This document shows, in pieces, positions 1 through 7,750 of a DNA stretch of 12,188 nucleotides. The DNA comes from JAVVPL01 sp036655775 (GTDB lineage Bacteria; Bacteroidota; Bacteroidia; Bacteroidales; P3): contig JAVVPL010000063.1 in the NCBI GenBank assembly GCA_036655775.1, positions 1-12,188 of the forward strand. The letters are read 5' to 3'. A model generated the notes under the pieces. The model was not told where the DNA came from, made no database searches, and worked only from the letters and a program-made list of their open reading frames with translations. Position 1 is the stretch's first letter; each line of letters opens with the position of its first letter. Position numbers and translations under genes: made by a program.

Positions 1-15
1 GAATAATAAATAACT

Positions 16-426
16 ATGGCATCAATTTTCACACGCATCATTAAGGGAGAAATTCCGTGCTACAAGGTAGCTGAAGATGAAAAATATTTTGCAATGCTAG
101 ATGTAAACCCACTTGTCAAAGGGCACACGCTTGTAATTCCTAAAAAAGAAATCGACTATATTTTCGATATGGACGATGCACAATTGGGCCAAATGATGAT
201 ATTTGCAAAAAAAATAGCAAAAGCGATCCAAAAAGTGTGTCCTGCTCCCAAAATAGGGATGACGGTAATTGGGCTAGAAGTACCTCATGCGCATATTCAT
301 TTGGTGCCCATTCAAGGAGTCAATGATATTGATTTTACAAAAGAAAAATTGCAATTAACAGTACAAGAATTTACCTCTTTGGCTCAAAAAATAGGCGAAG
401 AGTATCTCAAAATTGTAGCTTGCTAA
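16..426 (+). CDS. HIT-family (histidine triad) nucleotide-binding hydrolase
   Basis: This is a complete 136-residue cytoplasmic protein of the HIT superfamily. These enzymes hydrolyse or transfer nucleotides from phosphoramidates, dinucleoside polyphosphates or adenylated substrates; the true substrate here cannot be read from sequence. The HIT motif HAHIHLV lies at residues 91-97 with histidines 91, 93 and 95, and the middle one is the expected nucleophile. The N-terminal pattern IFTRIIKGEIPCYKV followed by LDVNPLVKGHTLVIPK (residues 28-43) is the standard start of this family, and the length is normal for the short Hint-like branch. The ATG at 16 is used because the family homology begins at once after it. 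Only 15 bases precede it, so its promoter or operon partner lies outside the window. It converges with ruvC across 106 bp. Confidence 0.93.
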   Translation: MASIFTRIIKGEIPCYKVAEDEKYFAMLDVNPLVKGHTLVIPKKEIDYIFDMDDAQLGQMMIFAKKIAKAIQKVCPAPKIGMTVIGLEVPHAHIHLVPIQGVNDIDFTKEKLQLTVQEFTSLAQKIGEEYLKIVAC

Positions 427-532
427 TGTTTCAAAAGCGTTTGCGGATATTTCCCAAATGCAACTTGCTAGAAACCTAATTGTGCTTTACTGCGATTTGG
501 AGGGATGCTTGTCTTCTTTTGCAAAATGAGTA

Positions 533-1120
533 TTATCGAATTCGATCTTTGTGATTGGCAATAAAACTTTCCCATGAATTTCCCCTTGTACGAGAAGGAG
601 ACTTGTTTGCTTTTTGGTCAGCAATTTCAATTTTATTGCCTTGTAAAGCATGACATACCGCGATAGCTAAAGCATCAGAAGCATCCCAAAATTTGGGAAT
701 GGCATCTATTTTCATCAAATGAAAAAGCATGGCACAGACTTGTTCTTTTGAGGCATTTCCATGCCCTGTAATCGATTGTTTAACGCGTAGGGGTGCATAT
801 TCACTAGCGGGTATTTCTCTAGAGAGAGCTGCGGCAATGGCCACTCCTTGAGCTCGTCCTAATTTGATGAGAGATTGTACATTTTTTCCATAAAAAGGCG
901 CTTCTATAGCAAATTCGTCGGGATGATATTGATCTATTATTTTTATAATTCCATCAAAAATAGCTTTGAGTTTGCCTGTGGGATCTTTGATTTTACTTAG
1001 ATTTAAAACTCCCATATCCAAAAAAGAAAATTGTTTTCCCGTTTGTCGGATCAATCCATAGCCAAGAATAATAGTGCCTGGATCAATTCCTAAAATAATT
1101 TTACCTTCTTCTGTTTCCAT
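533..1120 (-). CDS. ruvC: Crossover junction endodeoxyribonuclease RuvC
   Basis: RuvC cuts Holliday junctions symmetrically as a dimer, acting with the RuvAB branch-migration motor in recombinational repair. The 195-residue product shows the RNase H-like fold with its four acidic catalytic positions: D13 in LGIDPGT, E73 in FAIEAPF, and D146 plus D149 in WDASDALAIAVCH. The LGRAQGVAIAA segment (residues 87-97) and the KQSITGHGNASKEQV segment (114-128) are also typical. A basic tail of about 30 residues follows the core. The ATG at 1120 lies only 3 bp after the ispD stop, so ruvC is almost certainly translated from the same message and is the last gene of the cluster. No ruvA or ruvB is nearby. 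Confidence 0.96.
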   Translation of the reverse strand: METEEGKIILGIDPGTIILGYGLIRQTGKQFSFLDMGVLNLSKIKDPTGKLKAIFDGIIKIIDQYHPDEFAIEAPFYGKNVQSLIKLGRAQGVAIAAALSREIPASEYAPLRVKQSITGHGNASKEQVCAMLFHLMKIDAIPKFWDASDALAIAVCHALQGNKIEIADQKANKSPSRTRGNSWESFIANHKDRIR

Positions 1121-1123
1121 TCT

Positions 1124-1828
1124 TTAGTATCCTTTACTAAATAAAAATTTGGCATATTCCAAATCCAGCGCTTGTGTAATTTTTGTATTTTGCAAAATTC
1201 CATCAAAAAAATGTAGTGGTTTACCTGTGTTTTCATAGACCGAGGCATCGTCGGTAAAATTGCTATGTAAGGCTATTTGATAAGCTTGAAGGATATGGGC
1301 ATATTTAAAATATTGCGGTGTTTGCACACTATGCACTTTTTCTCGGTTGAGACTTTGCCACTGTGCAGACTCATTACATATTCTAAGACTTTCGTTTACT
1401 TTTAAAATAGGAATTGCAGTTTCGTATTCTATACATGTAGCAATCCCTTTTTGAATAAAATCTTTATTTATAAAAGGGCGAACCCCATCATGAATAGCAA
1501 CAATACTCTCTGAATCTAAAGAGTGTAGAGCATATAATCCATTTTGTACAGAACAAAAACGAGAAATTCCTCCCTCTACAATTTTGTGAGCTAGTGTAAA
1601 TTGATATTTGGTACATAAACTTTGCCAATATTCTATATCTTTGCTAGCTAATACCAATACGAGTTGAGAAAAACAATCTGTATTTGCCAATTTTTCTAGG
1701 GTGTGCATCAAAAGAGGTTTGCCTTCAATTTCTATAAATTGTTTGGCAATGGGTGCCCCCATTCTTTGTCCAGAGCCCCCTGCAACGACGAGCGCAACTA
1801 CGGTTGAGTGTGAATGTACGCTTTCCAT
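1124..1828 (-). CDS. ispD: 2-C-methyl-D-erythritol 4-phosphate cytidylyltransferase
   Basis: IspD transfers CMP from CTP to MEP, the third step of the non-mevalonate isoprenoid pathway, giving CDP-methylerythritol. The 234-residue protein has the nucleotidyltransferase signature AGGSGQRMG (residues 16-24) with R22, then K29 in AKQF. HDGVRPF (113-119) holds the metal-binding aspartate D114, QTPQYF lies at 169-174 and TDDASVYE at 192-199; all are diagnostic of IspD rather than other sugar-nucleotide transferases. The C-terminal KITQALDLEYAKFL also matches the family. The start at 1828 lies 21 bp after the queA stop and leaves about ten residues before the first beta strand. I see no separate promoter in the short gap. 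The neighbours are unrelated in function, so this looks like a packed housekeeping operon. Confidence 0.95.
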   Translation of the reverse strand: MESVHSHSTVVALVVAGGSGQRMGAPIAKQFIEIEGKPLLMHTLEKLANTDCFSQLVLVLASKDIEYWQSLCTKYQFTLAHKIVEGGISRFCSVQNGLYALHSLDSESIVAIHDGVRPFINKDFIQKGIATCIEYETAIPILKVNESLRICNESAQWQSLNREKVHSVQTPQYFKYAHILQAYQIALHSNFTDDASVYENTGKPLHFFDGILQNTKITQALDLEYAKFLFSKGY

Positions 1829-1849
1829 TTTCTTTAAATTTAAAAAATA

Positions 1850-2905
1850 TTAAAGAATCAACATGGCATCTCCAAAAGTCAAAAAGCGATATTTTTTTTC
1901 TACGGCTTCTTTGTATGCTTGCATAATTAAATCGTATCCACCAAAAGCGCATACCATCATTAAAAGAGAGGAGTATGGATTATGAAAATTGGTGATCATC
2001 GAATTGGCCACACTAAATTCGTAAGGAGGAAAAATAAATTTGTTGGTCCATCCTTCGTAAGGTTTTAAAAGTCCCCCAATAGTAACGGAACTTTCAATGG
2101 CTTTCATCGAAGTGGTACCCACTGCACAAATTCGTTTACTATGTTCTTTGCCTTTATTGACAATATCGCAAGCCTCTTGAGAAATAAACATTTCTTCGGA
2201 GTCTACTTTATGTTTGGTGAGATCTTCTACATCAATACTACGAATAGTGCCTAAGCCTGAGTGAAGTGTAATATTAGCAATATCTACCCCTTTGATTTCT
2301 GCACGTTTGAGCAACTCTCTACTAAAGTGCATGCCTGCTGTAGGAGCCATTACTGCACCTTCGTGTTTGGCAAAAACAGTTTGATATCTTTCTTGATCTT
2401 CGGGTTCAATTTCACGTAAACGCAGAATTTGTTCAGGTAGAGGTGTATGTCCTAATTTGTAAATCAAGGCTTTAAAATTATCATAAGGACCATCGTACAA
2501 AAAACGAAGCGTTCTTCCACGAGAAGTAGTATTGTCGATGACTTCAGCTACTAATTCTTCATTTTCGCCAAAGTAAAGTTTGTTGCCAATACGAATTTTT
2601 CGAGCAGGGTCAACATACACATCCCATAAAAGGTTTTCTTTGCTTAATTCTCTTAGTAAAAAAACGGTGATTTGGGCACCTGTTTTTTCTTTTTCTCCAA
2701 ATAATAAGGCTGGAAATACTTTGGTGTCATTCATTATCAACACATCACCTTCGTCAAAATATTTCAATAAATCTTTAAAAACCTTATGTTCAATTTTGTT
2801 TTTTTTTCGATCTACTATCATCAGTTTTGCTTCATCTCTGAGAAGAGTAGGTCTTTCAGCAATTAACTCTTTGGGCAAATGGTAATTAAATTGAGATAAT
2901 TTCAT
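1850..2905 (-). CDS. queA: S-adenosylmethionine:tRNA ribosyltransferase-isomerase QueA
   Basis: QueA moves the ribosyl part of S-adenosylmethionine onto preQ1 in tRNA, making epoxyqueuosine at wobble position 34. I start it at the ATG at 2905 (351 residues), because the family begins MKLSQFxxxLPxxLIAxxP there. A longer frame to 2950 would run through the promoter. Recognisable blocks are MNDTKVFPA (58-66), RYQTVFAK (173-180), APTAGMHFS (187-195), AVGTTS (261-266), GWTNKFIFPPYEF (285-297) and the closing YRFLTFGDAMLI (339-350). Several normally fixed positions differ from the usual family pattern: PALLFG at 65-70 where PARLxG is expected, LHSGLGTI at 214-221 for LHVGxGTF, and NFHNPYSS at 306-313 for NFHLPxST. 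Fold and identity are clear; full activity is likely but less certain. It follows truB and has its own promoter. Confidence 0.94.
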   Translation of the reverse strand: MKLSQFNYHLPKELIAERPTLLRDEAKLMIVDRKKNKIEHKVFKDLLKYFDEGDVLIMNDTKVFPALLFGEKEKTGAQITVFLLRELSKENLLWDVYVDPARKIRIGNKLYFGENEELVAEVIDNTTSRGRTLRFLYDGPYDNFKALIYKLGHTPLPEQILRLREIEPEDQERYQTVFAKHEGAVMAPTAGMHFSRELLKRAEIKGVDIANITLHSGLGTIRSIDVEDLTKHKVDSEEMFISQEACDIVNKGKEHSKRICAVGTTSMKAIESSVTIGGLLKPYEGWTNKFIFPPYEFSVANSMITNFHNPYSSLLMMVCAFGGYDLIMQAYKEAVEKKYRFLTFGDAMLIL

Positions 2906-2926
2906 GTATAAGGGTATTTTAACTTG

Positions 2927-2957
2927 CAAAGGTACATATAAAAAGTACAAAAAGCAA
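2927..2957 (-). promoter_or_regulatory. queA: Bacteroidota-type promoter for queA (TTG-N20-TACCTTTG)
   Basis: On the minus strand the -7 box TACCTTTG (2927-2934) matches TAnnTTTG, and a TTG -33 element (2955-2957) sits exactly 20 bases upstream, inside the accepted spacing. The -33 element abuts the truB stop codon. A transcript starting about 7 bases past the -7 box would have a leader of roughly 15 bases before the queA ATG at 2905. This supports the chosen start and suggests that queA, ispD and ruvC can be transcribed apart from lpxD and truB. Confidence 0.7.
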
Positions 2958-3668
2958 TTATTTTATATCTTGCACATTTATAGCATCTTCTATTTTGAAA
3001 TTTCCAATTCGTGTACGGCATAAAGCCGACATATACGCTCCACATCCTAGGTATTCGCCAATATCTCTAGCAATGGCACGAATATAGGTGCCTTTACTAC
3101 ATACAATTCTAAAATCAATTTCGGGAAGAGCAACACGTGTAATTTCAAAAACTTTAATTTCGATAGGTTTGGCAGTTAAAGTCATTTCTTTATTTTCTCT
3201 AGCTAGTTCATAGGCTCGTTTCCCATCTACTTTTACGGCCGAAAAAGTAGGGGGCGTTTGCATCTGATTGCCTGTAAAATGGGCCGCACAGTCCACAACC
3301 TCTTTGGCGGTGAGTTTGGAAATATCACCACTAACTATCACCTCACTTTCTAAGTCGAAACTTTTGGTGGTTGAGCCTAAAACAAAAGTGCCTGTATATT
3401 CCTTTTCAAACGCTTGAAATTCGTCTATGCGTTTGGTGAATTTGCCAATACACAAAATAAGTAAGCCCGTGGCTAATGGATCCAATGTGCCTGCATGTCC
3501 CACTTTTATATTTTTGAGACCACTTTCGCGCCTTGCCCAGATACGAATTTTGCTCACTACATTAAAAGAAGTCCAAGTATAGGGCTTATTGACCAATAAA
3601 ATTTTGCCTTCAGCTAAAGGATGTATATTTGTGGGGATAGTTTCGGATTGCAGATTAGTTACGTTCAT
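2958..3668 (-). CDS. truB: tRNA pseudouridine(55) synthase TruB
   Basis: TruB converts uridine 55 in the T-loop of elongator tRNAs to pseudouridine. The 236-residue product carries the motif VGHAGTLDPLATGLL (56-70), whose D63 is the catalytic aspartate. Before it comes GKILLVNKPYTWTS (21-34). Later blocks include YTGTFVLGSTTKSFDLE, TPPTFSAVKVDGKRAYELAR and SKGTYIRAIARDIGEYLG, all conserved in TruB. It is a short bacterial form, and I see no separate C-terminal PUA-type domain as in larger homologues. About 20 residues precede the conserved core. The start overlaps the end of lpxD by 14 bp in another frame, a sign of translational coupling. A truB-queA pairing also makes sense functionally, since both act on tRNA. 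Confidence 0.95.
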   Translation of the reverse strand: MNVTNLQSETIPTNIHPLAEGKILLVNKPYTWTSFNVVSKIRIWARRESGLKNIKVGHAGTLDPLATGLLILCIGKFTKRIDEFQAFEKEYTGTFVLGSTTKSFDLESEVIVSGDISKLTAKEVVDCAAHFTGNQMQTPPTFSAVKVDGKRAYELARENKEMTLTAKPIEIKVFEITRVALPEIDFRIVCSKGTYIRAIARDIGEYLGCGAYMSALCRTRIGNFKIEDAINVQDIK

Positions 3669-4683
3669 TTAATTTTTTTTCCAGTTCATCAATACGTCTC
3701 ACCAATTTTTCTAAATTACGAAAATGAACATAGACTCTTTTGTATGTCTTGGCATCCATCGAAGGCGATCCCATCAAAACGGCATTTTCTTGCGTGATAG
3801 AGGAGGCTATTCCTGTTTGTGCGGCCAACATTACTCCATCGGCAATATGTGCATGACCTGCAATTCCTACTTGGCCTCCAAACATGCAATGAGCACCCAC
3901 TTTACTTGAGCCTGCAATACCCACTTGAGCGGCCATTACTGTATTTTTTCCCACGACTACATTGTGTGCAATTTGAATTAAATTGTCGAGTTTTACTCCT
4001 TTTTCAATTCGAGTGGATCCTAAGGTGGCCCTATCAATGCAGGTATTAGCGCCAATTTCAACATGATCCTCAAGTACTACATTGCCTATTTGTGCCACTT
4101 TTTCATACGTATCCGTATTGGGTGCAAACCCAAAACCATCGGCTCCAATCACTACGCCTGCATGAATAATACAATTACGTCCAATTTCATTGTCTGCATA
4201 TATTTTTACCCCTGCATAGATCGTGGTTCCCTCTTTGATAAGAGTATGTTCTCCAATAAAAGATTGTGGATATATTTTAACTCCTTTGCCGAGTTTAACG
4301 CCATCTTCAATAACGGCAAATTCGCCCACATACACATCTTCGCCCAATTCTACATTTTTGCCAATAAAGGCTAAAGGTGAAATTCCCTTTCTGTTATTTT
4401 TGATTTGATTGTAGGTTTCTAGCAATTTGGCAAAAGCTTGATAGGGATTTTCTACACGAATTAAATTGGTAAGAAAAGGATGTTCTGGAACAAAATCGTT
4501 GGCTATAATTACGGCGGTTGCCTTGGTGTCGTAAAGATGGGGCGAATATTGTAGATTTGCCAAAAAACTTAAACCTCCCGAATTGCCTTCTTCTATTTTG
4601 CAAAGATGAGATACTTGCGCATGCTCATCGCCTTCCACCGTGCCATTGAGCATTTCTGCTACTTGAGTTAATGTAAATTCCAT
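3655..4683 (-). CDS. lpxD: UDP-3-O-(3-hydroxyacyl)glucosamine N-acyltransferase LpxD
   Basis: LpxD adds the second hydroxyacyl chain, from acyl-ACP, to UDP-3-O-acylglucosamine in lipid A synthesis, so the host is a Gram-negative with an outer membrane. The 342-residue protein has an N-terminal uridine-binding domain (about 1-100, including GGLSFLANLQYS at 36-47). A left-handed beta helix of hexapeptide repeats follows (about 103-300), then a C-terminal helix rich in charged residues (about 317-342). The catalytic histidine is H240 in QIAHNVVVG. ADGFGFAP (181-188) and GIAGHAHIADG (273-283) are the other diagnostic segments. Length agrees with the family. It heads the five-gene minus-strand cluster, but no other lipid A gene adjoins it. 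Only 17 bases separate its ATG from the hairpin at 4701-4758, and I see no TAnnTTTG box in the spacer. Confidence 0.96.
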   Translation of the reverse strand: MEFTLTQVAEMLNGTVEGDEHAQVSHLCKIEEGNSGGLSFLANLQYSPHLYDTKATAVIIANDFVPEHPFLTNLIRVENPYQAFAKLLETYNQIKNNRKGISPLAFIGKNVELGEDVYVGEFAVIEDGVKLGKGVKIYPQSFIGEHTLIKEGTTIYAGVKIYADNEIGRNCIIHAGVVIGADGFGFAPNTDTYEKVAQIGNVVLEDHVEIGANTCIDRATLGSTRIEKGVKLDNLIQIAHNVVVGKNTVMAAQVGIAGSSKVGAHCMFGGQVGIAGHAHIADGVMLAAQTGIASSITQENAVLMGSPSMDAKTYKRVYVHFRNLEKLVRRIDELEKKLNERN

Positions 4684-4700
4684 GGAATTAAATTTAAAAA

Positions 4701-4758
4701 GAAGAGTTCTGAATTTTTTTAGCGCGATGTGAGCTAAACGAAATTTTCAGAACTCTTC
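4701..4758 (-). terminator. Hairpin terminator after the M16 peptidase gene, abutting the lpxD leader
   Basis: A perfect 13-bp inverted repeat has arms at 4701-4713 (GAAGAGTTCTGAA) and 4746-4758, with a second 6-bp stem nested inside the loop (TTTAGC at 4718-4723 with GCTAAA at 4733-4738). Read on the minus strand it lies 24 bases past the M16 stop codon and is followed at once by TTTTTAAATTT. That is the layout of an intrinsic terminator for that gene, although the stem is AT-rich. The lpxD ATG follows after 17 bases, so the hairpin could also act on transcripts entering lpxD. Confidence 0.65.
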
Positions 4759-4782
4759 TAAATTCATATTTTTTTTATCTGT

Positions 4783-7707
4783 TTAGTAGCCGAAAATTGT
4801 TTCTTGAGAAACTTTTTCTACTTTTCCAAATTCTTTTTCAAATTTTGCAAAATCAAAATCGGCTTCATTTCCCAAAATGGTATACACTTTTTTGTGATTT
4901 TTGATATATTTTTCGTTGAATGCTTTAATATCTTGAAGAGTGATAGTTGGTAAAACTTCAAATTCAATTTTACGAGAATTGTCAGTATATCCATATTTCA
5001 TATCCCTAAGATAGGCCCAAAAAATATCTGTGTTTTGAAATCTTTGGGTGCGAAGTGCTGATATTTCGGCATCTTTGGCAAGCGTAAACGCTTTATCGGA
5101 AAGAGGCATATCGTTGAAAAGGTCATTGAAAGTTTTAAACGCGTCTACCACTTTATCATTTTGTGTGGCAATAAATGCAAGATTCCGATAACATTCGCTA
5201 GGTTTGTTAGGGGTTATATAAGCGGCCCAAGCATTGTACGCCAAAGAACGTTTTTCACGCATTTCTTGGAATACAATCGCATTCATACCTCCGCCAAAAT
5301 ATCCGTTGAATAAAGTAATTGTAGGCTCTAATTCTTTTTGGAAAGGTACTCCTTTAGATAGGGTATAACAATAGGATTGTTTGGCATCATATTGTGCAAA
5401 AATCACTTTGTCTTCAGTATTTGCTACAATTGGAAATTCTTTTGGTGCAGGCACTGGAAGCAATTTAGCAGGTGTTTTATGTAATTTGTTTAATATTTTT
5501 TCGGCTGTAGCCAAATCTTGAGAACCATAATATAAAATTTTGTGTTCAAAATTGTACAAAGATTTAATTTTTTTAATTATATCTTTAGGGCTTAAGGCTT
5601 TCAATTCGGTTTCACTTAAAATATAGGTGTTTGGATTTACAGGACCATAAGTTGCATACGCAAGTAAGGCATTTGAATTCATTCGTTGATTAGCTTTGGC
5701 ATCTTTGCGAGATTGTAATTCATCTTCTATTAGATTAGTTAAAGCTTCGGCATTAGGTTGACAATCTTTAAACAAAGATTCAGTTAAAGCCACTGCTTTT
5801 TCCATATTTTCACTTAACCCAGACACACTTACATAGACCCTTTCTCCCGAAGTAGACACCGAAAAATCACAAGCCAATTTATAAAATTCTTCTTTAATTT
5901 CTTTGGGTGTAAATTTAGAGGTGCCTAAATAATCCAAATAATCAAAAGTAATGGGAAGCATTTTATCATTGTATTTGCCCATATCAAATAAGTAGGTAAT
6001 TTCAAATGTATTATTTTCGGTATTTTTAACATATAAAAGTTCTACATTTTTGTTGATTTGAGCACGTGAAATAGCGGTTTTATAATCAATAAATACGGGT
6101 TCAATGGTTTTTGCTAATTTGCTTTCTTCTTTGATTGTTTTTAAGAAATCCGACTCTATATTACGGTTTACTTCAATAGGCGTAATGGCTGGCTTTTGAA
6201 TTTTTGCGGTTTCGTTAGGTTTGCCTTGGCGTTTATATACAACCACATAATTTTCATTGAAATTTTTATTGGCAAACTCTATAATATCTGATTTTGTAAT
6301 TTTGCTTAGTCTGTCAATATATTGTACATATTGCTCCCAAGGTACTTTTTCTAAATAAGAATAAGCAATGCTCATCCCTCTACCTTCTGCATGTTCAAAA
6401 TTTTTCAACATTTGGTATTTGGTATTATTGATAGCGGCTTCCAACATCCATTCGGGGAATGCACCTTTTTTCAACAACTCTAATTGAGCCAAAAGTAATG
6501 CTTGTGCTTGTTCTAAGGTTTGTCCTGTTTTGGGTTTAGCATACAACATCAACATTCCATAATCCACCAAAGTTTGTCCGCTTGCAAAGGAAAACATTAC
6601 TTTTTGTTGTTGATTTAAATTTAAATCGAAAAGTCCTGCTTTTCCGTTATAAAGCATAGTACCCAAAAGATCGGTAATTAAGGCATCTTGCGAACCTGCT
6701 CCTTGAGTACGATAGGCAAGCCACACATTCTCGGCTTCCAAACCTACCACTTCTTTCACAATAGGTTTGTGAATGGGAGGTTCTGGAGTAAATGTAAATT
6801 CAGGTATAGGTTTGCTTTGTAATTTACCAAAATTTTTATCAATAATTACAATGGCTTCGTCAGGATTAAAATCACCTACCAAAACTACGGCAAAATTGTT
6901 GGGAATATAATATTTTCCAAAAAATTCACGTAAATTTTTCATAGAAGGATTTTTGAGATGCTCTTGAGAGCCTAGTACGGTTTGTTTTCCATAGGGGTGA
7001 TTAGGAAATAAAGCCGATAAAATTGCTTCATTAACCTTGCGATTGTCGTTGGTCAAAGACATGTTTTTTTCTTCATATACAGTTTCTATCTCCGTGTGAA
7101 ATAAACGAAGAACTGCATTAGAAAAACGATCCGACTGTATACTAGCCCAAGTCTCTAATTGATTGGATGGGATATTTTCGATATAATTGGTAAAATCGTA
7201 AGAGGTACCTGCATTGGTTCCTGTGGAGCCAATGGCGGACATTAGTTTGTCGTATTCGTTTGGAATAGCCAACTTGGATGCCTCGTAAGAAAGACTATCA
7301 ATAATGTGATATGCTTGCGCTCTAGCGGCAGAATCGACCAAATTGCGATAGACTTCAAATTGTCCTTCGATGGCTTGAATAAGAATTTTTTCTTTTCCCC
7401 AATCGCTAGTTCCAAATTGTTCAGTACCCTTAAACATCATGTGCTCAAAATAATGTGCTAAACCCGTAGTTTGGGCAGGATCATTTTTAGAGCCTACACG
7501 TACAGCAATATAGGTTTGGATACGAGGTTCCGCTTTGTAAACTGAAAGAAATACTTTTAAACCGTTGTCTAAAGTATATTCCCTTACCTTGAGAGGATCG
7601 TTAGGGTAGGTTTTATAGGTGTATTGCTTTTGTGCAAAAACACCTGTGCTGATGCCCAGAAAACTCAATATGAGGCAGGCCTGGAAAATACATTTCAATT
7701 TTTTCAT
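4783..7707 (-). CDS. Secreted M16 (insulinase/pitrilysin) family zinc metallopeptidase, two-unit form
   Basis: This is a large exported peptidase of 974 residues. I start it at the ATG at 7707, because MKKLKCIFQACLILSFLG is a clear signal peptide start, with cleavage likely after VFA at residues 23-25. The N-terminal catalytic unit has the inverted zinc motif HYFEH (H85, E88, H89). A third ligand is expected in the E212-E213 pair of VYEEKN, after an insertion containing the IPNEYDKLMSAIGSTGTNA stretch known from this subgroup. The C-terminal half (about 540-974) lacks HxxEH but keeps the R820-Y824 pair in REKRSLAY, so one half is catalytic and the other is the non-catalytic partner unit. It probably degrades peptides in the periplasm or at the cell surface; the substrate is unknown. 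It follows the PHP gene by 43 bp and ends at a hairpin terminator. Confidence 0.92.
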   Translation of the reverse strand: MKKLKCIFQACLILSFLGISTGVFAQKQYTYKTYPNDPLKVREYTLDNGLKVFLSVYKAEPRIQTYIAVRVGSKNDPAQTTGLAHYFEHMMFKGTEQFGTSDWGKEKILIQAIEGQFEVYRNLVDSAARAQAYHIIDSLSYEASKLAIPNEYDKLMSAIGSTGTNAGTSYDFTNYIENIPSNQLETWASIQSDRFSNAVLRLFHTEIETVYEEKNMSLTNDNRKVNEAILSALFPNHPYGKQTVLGSQEHLKNPSMKNLREFFGKYYIPNNFAVVLVGDFNPDEAIVIIDKNFGKLQSKPIPEFTFTPEPPIHKPIVKEVVGLEAENVWLAYRTQGAGSQDALITDLLGTMLYNGKAGLFDLNLNQQQKVMFSFASGQTLVDYGMLMLYAKPKTGQTLEQAQALLLAQLELLKKGAFPEWMLEAAINNTKYQMLKNFEHAEGRGMSIAYSYLEKVPWEQYVQYIDRLSKITKSDIIEFANKNFNENYVVVYKRQGKPNETAKIQKPAITPIEVNRNIESDFLKTIKEESKLAKTIEPVFIDYKTAISRAQINKNVELLYVKNTENNTFEITYLFDMGKYNDKMLPITFDYLDYLGTSKFTPKEIKEEFYKLACDFSVSTSGERVYVSVSGLSENMEKAVALTESLFKDCQPNAEALTNLIEDELQSRKDAKANQRMNSNALLAYATYGPVNPNTYILSETELKALSPKDIIKKIKSLYNFEHKILYYGSQDLATAEKILNKLHKTPAKLLPVPAPKEFPIVANTEDKVIFAQYDAKQSYCYTLSKGVPFQKELEPTITLFNGYFGGGMNAIVFQEMREKRSLAYNAWAAYITPNKPSECYRNLAFIATQNDKVVDAFKTFNDLFNDMPLSDKAFTLAKDAEISALRTQRFQNTDIFWAYLRDMKYGYTDNSRKIEFEVLPTITLQDIKAFNEKYIKNHKKVYTILGNEADFDFAKFEKEFGKVEKVSQETIFGY

Positions 7708-7750
7708 TATAGTTAATTTTATATAAATAGATAAGTGTTTAAAACCGATT

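Noticed and set aside
428..475. Possible terminator between the HIT gene and ruvC (GCGTTTG 437-443 with CAAATGC 455-461, GTTTC/GAAAC outside)
   Set aside because: The inner stem needs a wobble pair and the outer arms are only 5 bp; no T-run follows on either strand.
1725..1952. 75-residue minus-strand frame across the ispD/queA junction
   Set aside because: It overlaps two well-supported genes in another frame and its translation is low-complexity and basic.
2580..2885. 101-residue open frame antisense to the 5' part of queA
   Set aside because: Shadow of queA codon use; no promoter, and it would run into the queA promoter region on the wrong strand.
2906..2950. N-terminal extension of queA by 15 residues
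   Set aside because: The extension covers the promoter elements and has no family homology; the conserved start MKLSQF is at 2905.
3724..4408. Several plus-strand open frames opposite lpxD
   Set aside because: They arise from the repetitive beta-helix codons of lpxD and look like no protein family.
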